From: an uncultured Lachnospiraceae bacterium | GTDB lineage: Bacteria; Bacillota; Clostridia; Lachnospirales; Lachnospiraceae | Reading direction: 5' to 3' | DNA length: 64,000 bases | NCBI GenBank assembly: GCA_947631505.1 | Contig: CANRLR010000005.1 | Coordinates: forward strand, 62,001-126,000 | In this document: in pieces, positions 1 to 9,170 of the stretch | How the letters are laid out: each line of letters begins with the position of its first letter | Position numbering within the stretch: position 1 is the first letter of the stretch | Notes under the pieces: model-generated | Database searches by the model: none | What the model was told of the DNA's origin: nothing | What the model saw: the letters and a program-made list of their open reading frames with translations, nothing else | Made by a program: the position numbers and the translations under genes

Positions 1-3000
1 ATGATATTCATTCGTCATAGCATTGTGAATTACCTTTTTATCGGCATTACCTTGAATCGTAATTTGCGGTGCGAACGAAATTTGAATGGATTGTTGTTGT
101 CCGGCACCGGACAAACCACCTGATTGAGATTGATTTACGCTGAAATTGCTCATTTTTTTTCTTAACTCGGTGAATGTTGGAACCGATGAAATCTGAACTC
201 CTAACAACTTACCGGTTTGTTCCCATAAATCCATTGAATGCTGCGTACGTTCGATGGGAATAACGGATTCCGGTATACCAGCTTCCGCAACAAGGATAGT
301 TGGTTCTGTCGCAATTCCTCCCTTGGCATATGGTTTTGCCTTTCCAAAAATATTATTATTGTTTCCTTTGGAACTGCCTTTTGGAACTCCGTCAAGGCCT
401 TTTGTTTCCATCGTGTAATTTCCAAAAAGCTTAATTGGCAGATTTGCCGTAACTCCCGATTCCATATTAGTTTTAATATTTTGTTTGATCTCTTTTGTGG
501 CTTTGCTACTTGCCTCCTTTGCCGGTATTGTTATGGAATTTTCAAAATTTAATGGGGTTTTATCCAAGAGATTTTGAGTTGCCCTTTGCATATCTTCTAT
601 TTCCGTTACATTTTCCCCTGTGCTTTGTTTATTATACTCATTTGCCATTTTTTTAACTTTTTGATTAGCATTATAAAATGTACCGGATTTATTATTCGCT
701 AAGTCTCCTAATAAATACCAACCTCTAGTATCAATCCAACCATCTGCTCCAACTCTTTTATACATAATATCCCATTGGTCAGTCATTTCTTTTATTTTGC
801 CTTCTGGGTTCATTTCTTTAATTATGCCCATCATATCATTAATGGCATTAATGTCACCGGATTCATACCCGCCGTTGGCCAACTTATCCCCATAAGTATC
901 CATCATGGTGTTATACATAAATGTGACGCCACGGTCCTTTGCATTAGCTTTCGTTTGTTTATAAGCGTCCTCATATTCTTTTTTCTTTTTTTCGTATTCT
1001 TCATCCGTAATATATCCTAACTTTTTTTGTCCCAAAAGATTAGTTACGGATTCTTTATACGCAGAATCTGCCCCGGAATTTAATTCATCTACATTTTCCT
1101 GTACTTCCTTAGCAAGATTTTTAAAGGAATCGGCATCCAAGTCTTTTCCACTCCACTCAGATTCCATCATCTCCCAAGAAGCTTCATTTTCAGCTTCCGT
1201 CATGGCATTCGTTATCTCTCCTATCTGTCCAAGAAGGGAATTGATTTCCTTCTGTAAATCCGGAGTAAAACCATCTTTTACCGCCTTCTCCAGTTTCTTA
1301 TTAACCTTTTTAGAAAGTTTACTTGTTTCTGTATCAAGGTTTTTATAAAAAACATTATTCTCGTCAATTAACTTGTTTGCTTTGGACGAATCATTAAATA
1401 AAAGGTTTGTTGCTACATTAATTTCATAACCTTTTTTCTCAACCAGTTCTTGGGCAGATTCTATATATTCATGGACACTACTTTCGTAATCCGTTTTGTC
1501 AGATTCTGACATTTTCATGCCAACAGACACTTTCCAATCGAGAGCCGAAATCTCTTTATTGGCAGATTTCATCTCATCTGCTACCTTTTCAATATCTTCC
1601 ATGGAGGAAAAAAGTTCTCCGACAGCTTTTAACTTCTTACTGCCAACAATATTTTCTGCTGCCGTCTCTATATCTTCCATAGAAAGAGCAATATCTCCAA
1701 AATGCTTATCCAGCGAAGCTGTTTTCGCTTCCTTTCTTATTGTTTCTACAGCTGCACAAGCACCGCCGATTACTCCAACTGCCGCCGTAACACCAAGAGC
1801 AGCAATTCCACCCGTTCCAAGTCCTTTTAGGGAACTTGCCAGCTTCGATACACCGCTTGCCACCTTATGGCCGGCAACTGCTGTACCAATTCCACCAATC
1901 GTACCGGCAATAACTTCCGGGTTATCCATACACCATTCACCGACATTTAATAATGGCTCTGCAAAGTCACCGATTGCTTCACCTGCCTCCTGTATTTCCC
2001 TCTTGATCGTGGGAAATTCCGTTTTAAAGCTTTCCGAAAAATCACCGATCCACTCGGTTGCCCCTTGTACAAGGTCACGGAGCGGTTCCTTTAACTCATC
2101 GTAAATTTCAATGCCGGCACCTTCCATCGCAGATTTAAAAAGTGTCACGTCTCCGTCTAAATTATCCAGGCGGATCTTAGACATTTTTTCGGCTGCACCT
2201 GCGGATTCTTCAATGGCTTTTTTTAATTTCTTATAATCCTTTTCCGAAGTGTTTACTATACTCATAAGAGCACTCATTCCCGTGGTTCCGGCAAGCATAC
2301 CAGCTAATTTTTTCTGCTCGGTAGTGGAATATTTTTTCATTCCTTTCTTTATGCTCTGCATTAACCTGTCGTAATCATTGCTCTCGATTACCTCTTTGCT
2401 AATTCCTAATTTTTTTATAGCAGTGCCGGATTCTTCCGTTGGCTTTGCAATTCTTTTTATTAAACTTCTTTGAGCAGTTCCAGACATACTACTTTTAATT
2501 CCGGCATTGGCCATTAATCCAGTGTATAAAGCTACATCTTTATAATCATAATCGGATGCTATGGGTGCAACATATTTAAACGTTTCTCCCATTTTGGTTA
2601 TGTCCGTATTGGAGTTTGCAGAAGTGGCAGCCAATACATCGGCCATTTTCTCCGCTTCTTTTGCTGTTTTCTTAAAGGCTGTTAAGTTATCGGTTATAAT
2701 ATCCGACACCGTAGCAAGTTCTCCACCGTCCGCAGAGGTAGCATTCATAATACCTTTTGTTCCTGCTAACATATCCTTAGTACGCCATCCGGCACGTGCT
2801 TCGTACTCCATTGCCTGTCCGACCTCTGTTGCAGTAAATACAGAATTGGCTCCCAGATACTTGGCTTCCTGTCGTAAAGCCTCCGTATTCTTCTTATTTG
2901 CTCCGGATATAGACTTTACCGTAGAAATCTGCTTATCAAATTCTGCACCGGTTTTTACCGAAAATGCACCAACGGCAGCTGCCGTTGTACCTGCCGCTGT

Positions 3001-3204
3001 CGCAACCGCTTTAAAAGCTTTTACGCCCATTTTCTCAATTTTATTGAACATCTTACTGGTTTTGTCTAAACCATCACTAAAATTCCGGCCCATTGACTTA
3101 GAAGTTATTTTAGATTCTTTGGCAATCGCCCTTAATTCTGCTTTGGATAACTTAACAGCATTAGGAAAAGACTTCGATATTTCTCCTGCAATGCGTATCG
3201 CCAT
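1..3204 (-). CDS. Phage tail tape measure protein (3' end outside window)
   Basis: The frame stays open from about 3204 to the window edge, giving at least 1068 residues. The N-terminal third is basic and alpha-helical, then comes a TP901-type core (GAEFDKQISTVKSISGA, then ATEVGQAMEYEARAGW), typical of tape measure proteins that set tail length and guide DNA ejection. A glycine/alanine-rich hydrophobic stretch (VIAGTIGGIGTAVAG, then GLGTGGIAALGV) sits near residue 430, followed by long coiled-coil-like helices. The position right after the tail chaperone pair is the usual one in myoviruses. The start is uncertain: ATG 3204 has no good ribosome site, while a GGAGG at 3238-3242 fits an in-frame ATC at 3229-3231 (see findings). 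Confidence 0.93.
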   Translation of the reverse strand, partial: MAIRIAGEISKSFPNAVKLSKAELRAIAKESKITSKSMGRNFSDGLDKTSKMFNKIEKMGVKAFKAVATAAGTTAAAVGAFSVKTGAEFDKQISTVKSISGANKKNTEALRQEAKYLGANSVFTATEVGQAMEYEARAGWRTKDMLAGTKGIMNATSADGGELATVSDIITDNLTAFKKTAKEAEKMADVLAATSANSNTDITKMGETFKYVAPIASDYDYKDVALYTGLMANAGIKSSMSGTAQRSLIKRIAKPTEESGTAIKKLGISKEVIESNDYDRLMQSIKKGMKKYSTTEQKKLAGMLAGTTGMSALMSIVNTSEKDYKKLKKAIEESAGAAEKMSKIRLDNLDGDVTLFKSAMEGAGIEIYDELKEPLRDLVQGATEWIGDFSESFKTEFPTIKREIQEAGEAIGDFAEPLLNVGEWCMDNPEVIAGTIGGIGTAVAGHKVASGVSKLASSLKGLGTGGIAALGVTAAVGVIGGACAAVETIRKEAKTASLDKHFGDIALSMEDIETAAENIVGSKKLKAVGELFSSMEDIEKVADEMKSANKEISALDWKVSVGMKMSESDKTDYESSVHEYIESAQELVEKKGYEINVATNLLFNDSSKANKLIDENNVFYKNLDTETSKLSKKVNKKLEKAVKDGFTPDLQKEINSLLGQIGEITNAMTEAENEASWEMMESEWSGKDLDADSFKNLAKEVQENVDELNSGADSAYKESVTNLLGQKKLGYITDEEYEKKKKEYEDAYKQTKANAKDRGVTFMYNTMMDTYGDKLANGGYESGDINAINDMMGIIKEMNPEGKIKEMTDQWDIMYKRVGADGWIDTRGWYLLGDLANNKSGTFYNANQKVKKMANEYNKQSTGENVTEIEDMQRATQNLLDKTPLNFENSITIPAKEASSKATKEIKQNIKTNMESGVTANLPIKLFGNYTMETKGLDGVPKGSSKGNNNNIFGKAKPYAKGGIATEPTILVAEAGIPESVIPIERTQHSMDLWEQTGKLLGVQISSVPTFTELRKKMSNFSVNQSQSGGLSGAGQQQSIQISFAPQITIQGNADKKVIHNAMTNEYH

Positions 3205-3220
3205 TTCATATTCTTGTCTT

Positions 3221-3390
3221 CTACCCGTGATTCATCACCTCCACATAATCATCTATGACTTCCCGCAGCTCAAAAAGGGGCAGATTCAGGAAATATCCTA
3301 TATCTGTCCCTTTCGTTCCGATGCTGAGCTGCATACAGATTTTCTTTAAATCTCTTATTCCGTCAAATGTTATGCCGTTTAGTATAAAAA
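3221..3390 (-). CDS. Tail assembly chaperone -1 frameshift extension
   Basis: After a -1 slip at T_TTT_TTA (3385-3391) the ribosome would leave the upstream 116-aa chaperone frame and read about 54 further residues, ending NHG at a TAG (3221-3223). The extension has no start codon of its own near its 5' end and no ribosome site, so it makes sense only as a frameshift product. This is the G/GT arrangement of lambda and the gp41/gp42 arrangement of Mu-like phages, always just before the tape measure gene. The heptamer and its phase are seen directly; that it slips is inferred. Confidence 0.75.
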
Positions 3391-3729
3391 ATCAAGGACC
3401 ATATTTCGCAAAGTCATGGCATCCACCATTTTGAGCGATTTAATTAACTCAATTGGCTTGCCCGCCACAATAGAAGCTACATACATTGCAAATTCAGGGG
3501 ACCGCTCTAAAAATGGATCATTGACAGCACCCCTTGCAATCATCATTCTTCTAGCGTTGGCAAGATTTTCTGCTGTAGCCTCTTTTAATCCGGATAAATC
3601 AATTTCTTTAATTTCATTATTTTCAAACGTAATTGGCCGTTCCAGAACAAGAATATTTTTCTTTGCTTCTTCCTTTTTCTCTTCTGCTTTCAGATTTTCA
3701 TTTTTGTTCTCCATGTTTAAATCCTCCAT
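3379..3729 (-). CDS. Tail assembly chaperone (Mu gp41 / P2 gpE class)
   Basis: A 116-aa acidic protein with a charged N-terminus (KNENLKAEEKKEEAKK) followed by LERPITFENNEIKEIDLSGL, which matches the conserved start of phage tail assembly chaperones of the P2 gpE / Mu gp41 group. These bind the tape measure protein during tail assembly. It lies between the tail tube gene and the tape measure gene. Its last codons (GAT TTT TTA TAC TAA) carry a canonical -1 slippery heptamer, so a longer fusion protein is expected as a minor product. Confidence 0.85.
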   Translation of the reverse strand: MEDLNMENKNENLKAEEKKEEAKKNILVLERPITFENNEIKEIDLSGLKEATAENLANARRMMIARGAVNDPFLERSPEFAMYVASIVAGKPIELIKSLKMVDAMTLRNMVLDFLY

Positions 3730-3738
3730 TTCATTTTT

Positions 3739-4272
3739 TTAACATAATTTATTAATTTCTGCGGTTATATCTTCGTTATCCAGCACAAAACGTCCATTGA
3801 TCTTATCCAGTTCAAGCAGGACATCATTGTCAACGGAAATTTTAATATAATTCACCGATAACGTCACACTGGAACCCATTTGTCCACCAATCTTTACCGT
3901 TCCCAGCTTATATGCTTTCACGGTACCGCCGACAACGACCTTTAAGCCCGTATAACATTTTTCTCCGGAGCCCTTAATGGTAGATTGTTCGGACATTCTC
4001 ATCGTCAGCATGTTCATTTTGCTCGGGTGCAGCTGGAGCATATCGTCGCACAGGGCAACAAACGGTATTTCCATATTAATGGCAGAATAATGTCCGGGGT
4101 TTGTTACCTCAACTTCCCCTAAAATTCCCGAGCCGGTAATAGTTTCTGTCATTCCTTCTAGGTCCGGCATAGTAATTTCCCCTGTAACTCCCAAAAATTT
4201 TTCTCCTCCATTATCAACTCCTTTGTACAAATTAAAATTGTTAATAATCTCCGGAATAATACCTTTCTTCAT
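3739..4272 (-). CDS. Phage major tail tube protein (gpFII-like)
   Basis: A 177-aa protein of the P2 gpFII / Mu gpM tail tube family. It begins MKKGIIPEIINNFNLYKG and continues with GVTGEITMPDLEGMTETITG and a beta-rich body. It forms the inner tube through which DNA passes, inside the contractile sheath. The start overlaps the end of the sheath gene by 4 nt (4269-4272), so the two are translationally coupled. Confidence 0.9.
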   Translation of the reverse strand: MKKGIIPEIINNFNLYKGVDNGGEKFLGVTGEITMPDLEGMTETITGSGILGEVEVTNPGHYSAINMEIPFVALCDDMLQLHPSKMNMLTMRMSEQSTIKGSGEKCYTGLKVVVGGTVKAYKLGTVKIGGQMGSSVTLSVNYIKISVDNDVLLELDKINGRFVLDNEDITAEINKLC

Positions 4273-5720
4273 CCTTCATTCCCTCCTAACGTTAAAGTTG
4301 CCCGGACCGATTCAATGTCGATTGACATTGTGTTCTTTATTATCTGTGCCGGATTAAATGGTGCATAAATCTGGCTGAACATAAACTCACCATTTGTTAA
4401 GGTTTCCACCGTATTATCTTCCGCAAGAAACTCAATTGCCGCTTTGGCACATACCCCTTTTGCTACCAGAGCATTGCACTGAATATTCTCTTCATCGCAG
4501 ATGGATTCCAAAAGTTTGGTATTTCCTGTTAAATCTATTTTGGCAAGATGATTTGTAATAAAATAATTAGCACGCCAAGAAAAAAAGCGTCGGATGCACC
4601 AGAACTTAGCCTTTTGCTTTTTATCTGCCGGGAATGCCATCGTAGCATTTCCCCATAATTTCCAGCCATTCATATTTAAAAATGTTCCAATACCAATATC
4701 ATTGATAGAGTCTGCTTGTACAAAATCAAGTAGAACTTCTGTTCCGTCCTTTCGTACCGCCGCATCTATTTTAGCATCCTTATTGGATGGGGAAAGATTT
4801 GCCATATTTTCATTTTGGGCATCCGTATATTGTGTCAGGGCTGCCACAACAGCAGAGCCATAAATAAGCAGGTTATCCTTTTTTGCCATTGGCCAGACTC
4901 CGTAAGCATGCCGGGACAAGCACCCAAGCTCTTCTTTCGCTTTTCCCACATCCGAATACTTTTTATACTTCTCCGTGTCCAGATCCAATATGCATTCCGC
5001 AGTAAAGCAGCCGTTAATTGCTTCACATTTTGCTTCCAGAACAGCAGCCACTTCTGGAATATGGCTAAATCCGGGAGCAAGCAGTAAGGAGGGAACAATG
5101 CCGAGCATTGGATAGACCATGCGTACAAGTTCAAGTCCTGTTTCTTCCCCAGTATCCGCATTATATCCACCAATTACATCCAAAGGTACCACTAGATCAG
5201 CATCTACTTTTTTACCACTTACATTCAGCTCCTGAATGGACTCTGCATCTTCCCTTAACAGAGTAATGTAAACCGATTCACCGTCCCTCATTGTTATGTA
5301 ATCAACATCTTTCTCCAGTTCCTGCCCGTCTGGCAAAGATACTTTCAGGCTATTTATCAGGCATCCCTCTACAGAAATACAACCTCTTTTATTCGATACC
5401 GAAACATTTACATTGCTAAATTCTGCCGAATGCTTTTTTACATCTAGAACATTCACAAAAATAACAGGTGCGACCTTAAAGACATCCAGTGACATCTTCA
5501 TGCTCTGGCAAAGAGTATACTTTTCAAAATCTTCATTGTAACCGAGTTTTTCCTTGGCGTCTTTCATATTGTGTACAATAACTGGCTTATTTGATACTTC
5601 TTCCGGATTTTCCACCATGTGGATTGGTGCCGTACCAAATACAACTGGAATTCCACTGGTCGTATTCTGTTGGCTCTGTGTCACTTCATCCTGTTCTGTT
5701 ACTAAAATTCCATGATTCAT
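4269..5720 (-). CDS. Phage tail sheath protein (gpFI / Mu gpL-like)
   Basis: A 483-aa tail sheath subunit. The N-terminal strand and linker (VVFGTAPIHMV, then PVIVHNMKDAKEKLGY) and the C-terminal part (WKLWGNATMAFPADKKQKAKFWCIRRFFSW) are typical of contractile tail sheaths. Hundreds of copies contract to drive the tube into the host. This gene shows that the prophage is a myovirus. It overlaps the preceding small gene by 4 nt and the following tube gene by 4 nt. Confidence 0.93.
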   Translation of the reverse strand: MNHGILVTEQDEVTQSQQNTTSGIPVVFGTAPIHMVENPEEVSNKPVIVHNMKDAKEKLGYNEDFEKYTLCQSMKMSLDVFKVAPVIFVNVLDVKKHSAEFSNVNVSVSNKRGCISVEGCLINSLKVSLPDGQELEKDVDYITMRDGESVYITLLREDAESIQELNVSGKKVDADLVVPLDVIGGYNADTGEETGLELVRMVYPMLGIVPSLLLAPGFSHIPEVAAVLEAKCEAINGCFTAECILDLDTEKYKKYSDVGKAKEELGCLSRHAYGVWPMAKKDNLLIYGSAVVAALTQYTDAQNENMANLSPSNKDAKIDAAVRKDGTEVLLDFVQADSINDIGIGTFLNMNGWKLWGNATMAFPADKKQKAKFWCIRRFFSWRANYFITNHLAKIDLTGNTKLLESICDEENIQCNALVAKGVCAKAAIEFLAEDNTVETLTNGEFMFSQIYAPFNPAQIIKNTMSIDIESVRATLTLGGNEG

Positions 5721-6061
5721 GTTTCATCCGCCTCCCTTTTCTCTTTTAATAAAGAAACTAACTTCTTATAGCAGGTTCCAATCGCAGTCGTTTCATCCTG
5801 CATCTCTCTCCTTGCCCTTGCTAATTCCTTTACTGGTACAATAAGTGATTGAATAACCGGCATTTCCTCCGCCTTTTTCTTTAAAACTTCCGGCAGACCG
5901 TTATTAAAAATCGTATTACTGCTCACTACACCCCTTATCTGTGGTCCAATGTACATGACCGTTGTAGGTGTGCTGGTTTTGGTGCTTTTATTTCCCGCAC
6001 TCTTTGCTTTAGAACCAGTCTTTGACACTGACTGTTCTGTTTCTTTTTTTACTTCACTCAT
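5717..6061 (-). CDS. Small phage protein before tail sheath (Mu gp38 position)
   Basis: A 114-aa protein with a lysine/serine/threonine-rich N-terminus (SKTGSKAKSAGNKSTKTSTPTT), then VMYIGPQIRGVVSSNTIFNNGLP and a charged helix. It occupies the place of the small Mu gp38-type protein between the tail completion gene and the sheath. Proteins of this form are common in myoviruses of Clostridia, but I know no established function. It overlaps both neighbours by 4 nt. Confidence 0.7.
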   Translation of the reverse strand: MSEVKKETEQSVSKTGSKAKSAGNKSTKTSTPTTVMYIGPQIRGVVSSNTIFNNGLPEVLKKKAEEMPVIQSLIVPVKELARARREMQDETTAIGTCYKKLVSLLKEKREADET

Positions 6062-6525
6062 GTAAACATATCCTCTCTTTCATAATTTGGTAGGTCAAAA
6101 GTTAATTTCATTCCGCCATAGTAATACGGGTAGGAAACATCATCTTCATCGTCCAGAACAGATAAAATGGTATCATTACAGCTGGACGCTCCAAGCAGTG
6201 GATTCGTTTTAAATCTGCGTTTTATTTTTTCAAATATAGTAAGCATCGTATGCTGATACTGACAATCCGGGTTCCAGTAGCAGATTCCAAAGTAAAGAGT
6301 AACCCCTTGCTTTTGCGGCTTTCGTTCCGGTGGAAGCTCATTCGTAGTGAGAGCCACAATACAATATGGATAAGGAGGCAAGTCTTCCTCATCTTTTTGA
6401 TAGGGGAGGTTCTGCGGAAATACATTGATCTTACTTTTCTGTTTTTGACTGTCCTCCAGTATTACATCTTTCAAAAGGATTTGAATTTCTTTACACAAAT
6501 CCTTTTGTAACTTTTCCGGTGTCAT
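6058..6525 (-). CDS. Tail completion/terminator-type protein
   Basis: A 155-aa acidic protein located where Mu-like and P2-like phages encode the tail terminator or completion protein, just before the sheath. The ILLKDVILEDS start and the SYPYYYGGMKLTFDLPNYER end resemble that group weakly. The job is assigned mainly by position. It is separated by 1 nt from the upstream GPZ-like gene. Confidence 0.55.
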   Translation of the reverse strand: MTPEKLQKDLCKEIQILLKDVILEDSQKQKSKINVFPQNLPYQKDEEDLPPYPYCIVALTTNELPPERKPQKQGVTLYFGICYWNPDCQYQHTMLTIFEKIKRRFKTNPLLGASSCNDTILSVLDDEDDVSYPYYYGGMKLTFDLPNYEREDMFT

Positions 6526-6526
6526 T

Positions 6527-7162
6527 TTATTTTCCTAACCTTTCCATTAATTTGTTAATATGCTTCTTAATATTCTTTTGCAGCTGGTTATTAATATCTG
6601 TCTCCGACAGAACATATCCTTTCGCCATCATATGTGTTTCCGATGGGGAATACATAACATCAATTTTGGTCGTGTCAAGTTTTTTTGCTCGACGTTTTGC
6701 TAGATTTTTACCACTATAAGTCTTCCCCGGCATCCGCCTTACAACCTGTGCTCCGCCGTTCGTAAATTTTATTATGAACGCTTTTACACCATTTTCATAT
6801 AAAGGTTTAATAGCAGATTGCCGTAAGACTTTTCCTTTATACACACTCGGTCTTCCGGGCAGATTTGCCGGCTTGCCCGGTGTAACCATAAAATGTATCA
6901 TTTTGTTCATAGATGATTTTATAGATAGGATTGTCCTTGGATTGGCATAGGTGGCTCTCTTTCTTTTTATGGCATTTTTTAAATGGATTGTATTATCGAA
7001 TACGTACCGCTTTGTGGCTGTATCAACAATCTTTTTTTCTGCATACTTTCCAGTTTCATTTGCTGCGTCTTTTAATACAGTAGGTGCTTTATAAGAAATG
7101 CCGTCAAGTGCCTTTGTAATTCTATTAAGTGCCGCCTCATCTGGCCGGGCTACTACTCTCAT
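6527..7162 (-). CDS. Minor tail protein, GPZ-like
   Basis: A 211-aa basic protein resembling prophage minor tail protein Z (GPZ family): the N-terminal helix RITKALDGISYKAPTVLKDAANETGKYA is followed by GRPSVYKGKVLRQSAIKP and a second half rich in Lys/Arg. GPZ-type proteins help complete the tail or join it to the head. It lies directly downstream of the Gifsy-2-like joining protein, the usual order in these phages. Confidence 0.75.
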   Translation of the reverse strand: MRVVARPDEAALNRITKALDGISYKAPTVLKDAANETGKYAEKKIVDTATKRYVFDNTIHLKNAIKRKRATYANPRTILSIKSSMNKMIHFMVTPGKPANLPGRPSVYKGKVLRQSAIKPLYENGVKAFIIKFTNGGAQVVRRMPGKTYSGKNLAKRRAKKLDTTKIDVMYSPSETHMMAKGYVLSETDINNQLQKNIKKHINKLMERLGK

Positions 7163-7164
7163 AA

Positions 7165-7485
7165 TTAAGCTACCTCCAATGTCAATATAAACATTCCGTT
7201 ATCATTTACCGCATCCTGAACCAAATAGTTCCTGCCATCTAATACAAGAATCCTGTTTGCAGCCGGAAGTCTTCCAAAGTCCTTTCCGGCAACATACAGA
7301 ATAATACTCTTTTTCTTCTTTTTTAGGTTTCCCCACTCTTGGTCATTATTATTATGTCTTTGCGTCTTTACTTCATCTATATTGGCAAGCATTTCTTTTC
7401 CATCAATCATATGCTTTTCAGCAAACTCGTCTTCCACAAGAAAAACACTATGTATATCCTCTGCAATATCATCTTTAAACGACAT
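7165..7485 (-). CDS. Head-tail joining protein (Gifsy-2 prophage family)
   Basis: A 106-aa protein with the N-terminus MSFKDDIAEDIHSVFLVEDEFAE and the C-terminal motif LDGRNYLVQDAVNDNGMFILTLEVA, characteristic of the small head-tail joining proteins sometimes mis-annotated as ATP-binding sugar transporter-like prophage proteins. It acts at the connector between capsid portal and tail. It sits right after the major capsid gene. Confidence 0.75.
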   Translation of the reverse strand: MSFKDDIAEDIHSVFLVEDEFAEKHMIDGKEMLANIDEVKTQRHNNNDQEWGNLKKKKKSIILYVAGKDFGRLPAANRILVLDGRNYLVQDAVNDNGMFILTLEVA

Positions 7486-7487
7486 AA

Positions 7488-8795
7488 TTATACACCTGCA
7501 CCGTCCTTGACGGCCTCTTGATAATCAAGGACAGCGTTCCTGATTTCATCTACCAGCATACTATTCGATAATCCATCAACGCCGATAGATTTACCGTATT
7601 CTAAAAGCTGTGCCTTAGTCATGACATTGATTTCTTCCGTACTCTTAAAATCCTGCTTATCATCTTCACCTGTGAATACATCCTCTGCCTGTCCGGCCGA
7701 AATTGACGCAATGTCAGATTCTGACATAGTGTCATAAATGTTCGCAACGAGCCAGCCTTCCCAATCATTTGGATATGGTACAGGACGAGAAAACATTTGA
7801 ACCTCTGCCATATTATTTTTCGTATCGTAAACAAGCCGTGGGACAAGCGGGGCTGCATAAGAGCTGAACCCGTCCTCTTCCGATACTAACGTAACCTGTG
7901 AGTATACCGTAGTTCCCATTGCTGGTTTTAACATGGCAATCGTTCCTTTTGGAAGGAAATCCTTTTCCGTTCCGTCTAAATCCTTAAAACTGTTGTCGTA
8001 TATAAAAATGGTAAGTGCAATTCCGCTTACATTGTATACTCCAATGCTCATCACTCCGTCCGGAAATTCTTCCGGTTTAATTGTCCCAAGGTCTACCCGG
8101 CGAACATTAAAATATTCTAGGACATCTTTGTCTAAAAAGAAATCCGGTCCTACATCCTTTGTCAGGATAAGATCCGTTGCCTTTACTCCTCGTCCGTTCA
8201 ACTCCATTGCCATATTATAAATAAGCTCCATCTTATCTCTTCCGGACATGGAGGAAAATTCCTTTTGTAATGGAAATTTGTTTTGGAATCCGCTTTCCTC
8301 GTCGTAGAACTGTAATATCATCTCCTTTGCATTTACATCCTTTGCGGCATCATTTGCTGTGGCATAGTGTTTCATCAGCATTCGGCCGGTAGTTAAAATG
8401 TCAATGCACATTTTTTCTTTTCTTCGTTCAACTGCCCCCCGCAATTCATCCATACATTCTGCCTGTACTTCATCTTCCCGGTCTTCCGGGGTACGTCCGG
8501 ATTCCGGTGATTCACCAAATGCCTTTTTCTCAAGGTCATCCGCCGTAATCGGCATTGTAGGAGCAATATACGGTGCCTTTACTTCGAATGCCCGGTGTCC
8601 TTGTTTTTTCATTGGGATACCGCCCGATACCGGGATAACAAAAGGTGCTATATCCTTACCACCTTTTTTGGTTTCTATAAGTGCTTTTTCCGAATAAAAT
8701 ACCTTTCCATCCGGAAAATACCGGTTCTTAAAAAACATATGTACCGGATACATTTTTTTAACAGCATCAATTAGTGTTGTTGTTTCCATGACCAT
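7488..8795 (-). CDS. Major capsid protein (lambda gpE family)
   Basis: A 435-aa capsid subunit of the lambda gpE type: VKKMYPVHMFFKNRYFPDGKVFYSEKALIE near the N-terminus, then IAPFVIPVSGGIPMKKQGH and GTIAMLKPAMGTTVYSQVT. It is longer than lambda gpE (341 aa) because of a C-terminal extension with a predicted SAP/Rho-N-like helix pair (TKAQLLEYGKSIGVDGLSN). It follows the decoration gene, as in lambda. The codons for MSESD at 7712-7726 lie on one of the four repeated palindromes discussed in the findings. Confidence 0.92.
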   Translation of the reverse strand: MVMETTTLIDAVKKMYPVHMFFKNRYFPDGKVFYSEKALIETKKGGKDIAPFVIPVSGGIPMKKQGHRAFEVKAPYIAPTMPITADDLEKKAFGESPESGRTPEDREDEVQAECMDELRGAVERRKEKMCIDILTTGRMLMKHYATANDAAKDVNAKEMILQFYDEESGFQNKFPLQKEFSSMSGRDKMELIYNMAMELNGRGVKATDLILTKDVGPDFFLDKDVLEYFNVRRVDLGTIKPEEFPDGVMSIGVYNVSGIALTIFIYDNSFKDLDGTEKDFLPKGTIAMLKPAMGTTVYSQVTLVSEEDGFSSYAAPLVPRLVYDTKNNMAEVQMFSRPVPYPNDWEGWLVANIYDTMSESDIASISAGQAEDVFTGEDDKQDFKSTEEINVMTKAQLLEYGKSIGVDGLSNSMLVDEIRNAVLDYQEAVKDGAGV

Positions 8796-8815
8796 TTTTT
8801 AATTCCTCCTTTTCC

Positions 8816-9169
8816 TTACTTTAAAATAATTCCACTGCTGCGAAGACTTTCGATGTCTTGTGATTCCACTGCTGCATCCGAGATACAAGCATCCATACTG
8901 AAATCTCCGCTGATGTAAACGGACACAGCTGCCTCTGTTTCTTCCTCCGAATAAGATACGTCGGTGGCAACAATACAATTGGCCGTTCCACCTGCCTTAT
9001 GTACTTGGTATTTGTTCTCGTCAAAGTCAATAATCTGCCCCCGTTTCAATGTTCCGCTTCCCTGTGGCAACTGAACCATTACATTTTTCGCATCAATTAA
9101 TCGGAGATAATCATAAATCAGATTGTCTTTATTTACCTCGTATGCTTCTTTCATTAAGTTTTCAGGCAT
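8816..9169 (-). CDS. Head decoration protein (lambda gpD-like)
   Basis: A 117-aa protein, in length and position a lambda gpD counterpart, between protease/scaffold and major capsid genes. It starts MPENLMKEAYEVNKDNLIYD and contains GSGTLKRGQIIDFDENKYQVHKAGGTANCIVATDVSY, typical of gpD-like trimeric proteins that stabilise the expanded capsid. Confidence 0.85.
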   Translation of the reverse strand: MPENLMKEAYEVNKDNLIYDYLRLIDAKNVMVQLPQGSGTLKRGQIIDFDENKYQVHKAGGTANCIVATDVSYSEEETEAAVSVYISGDFSMDACISDAAVESQDIESLRSSGIILK

Positions 9170-9170
9170 A

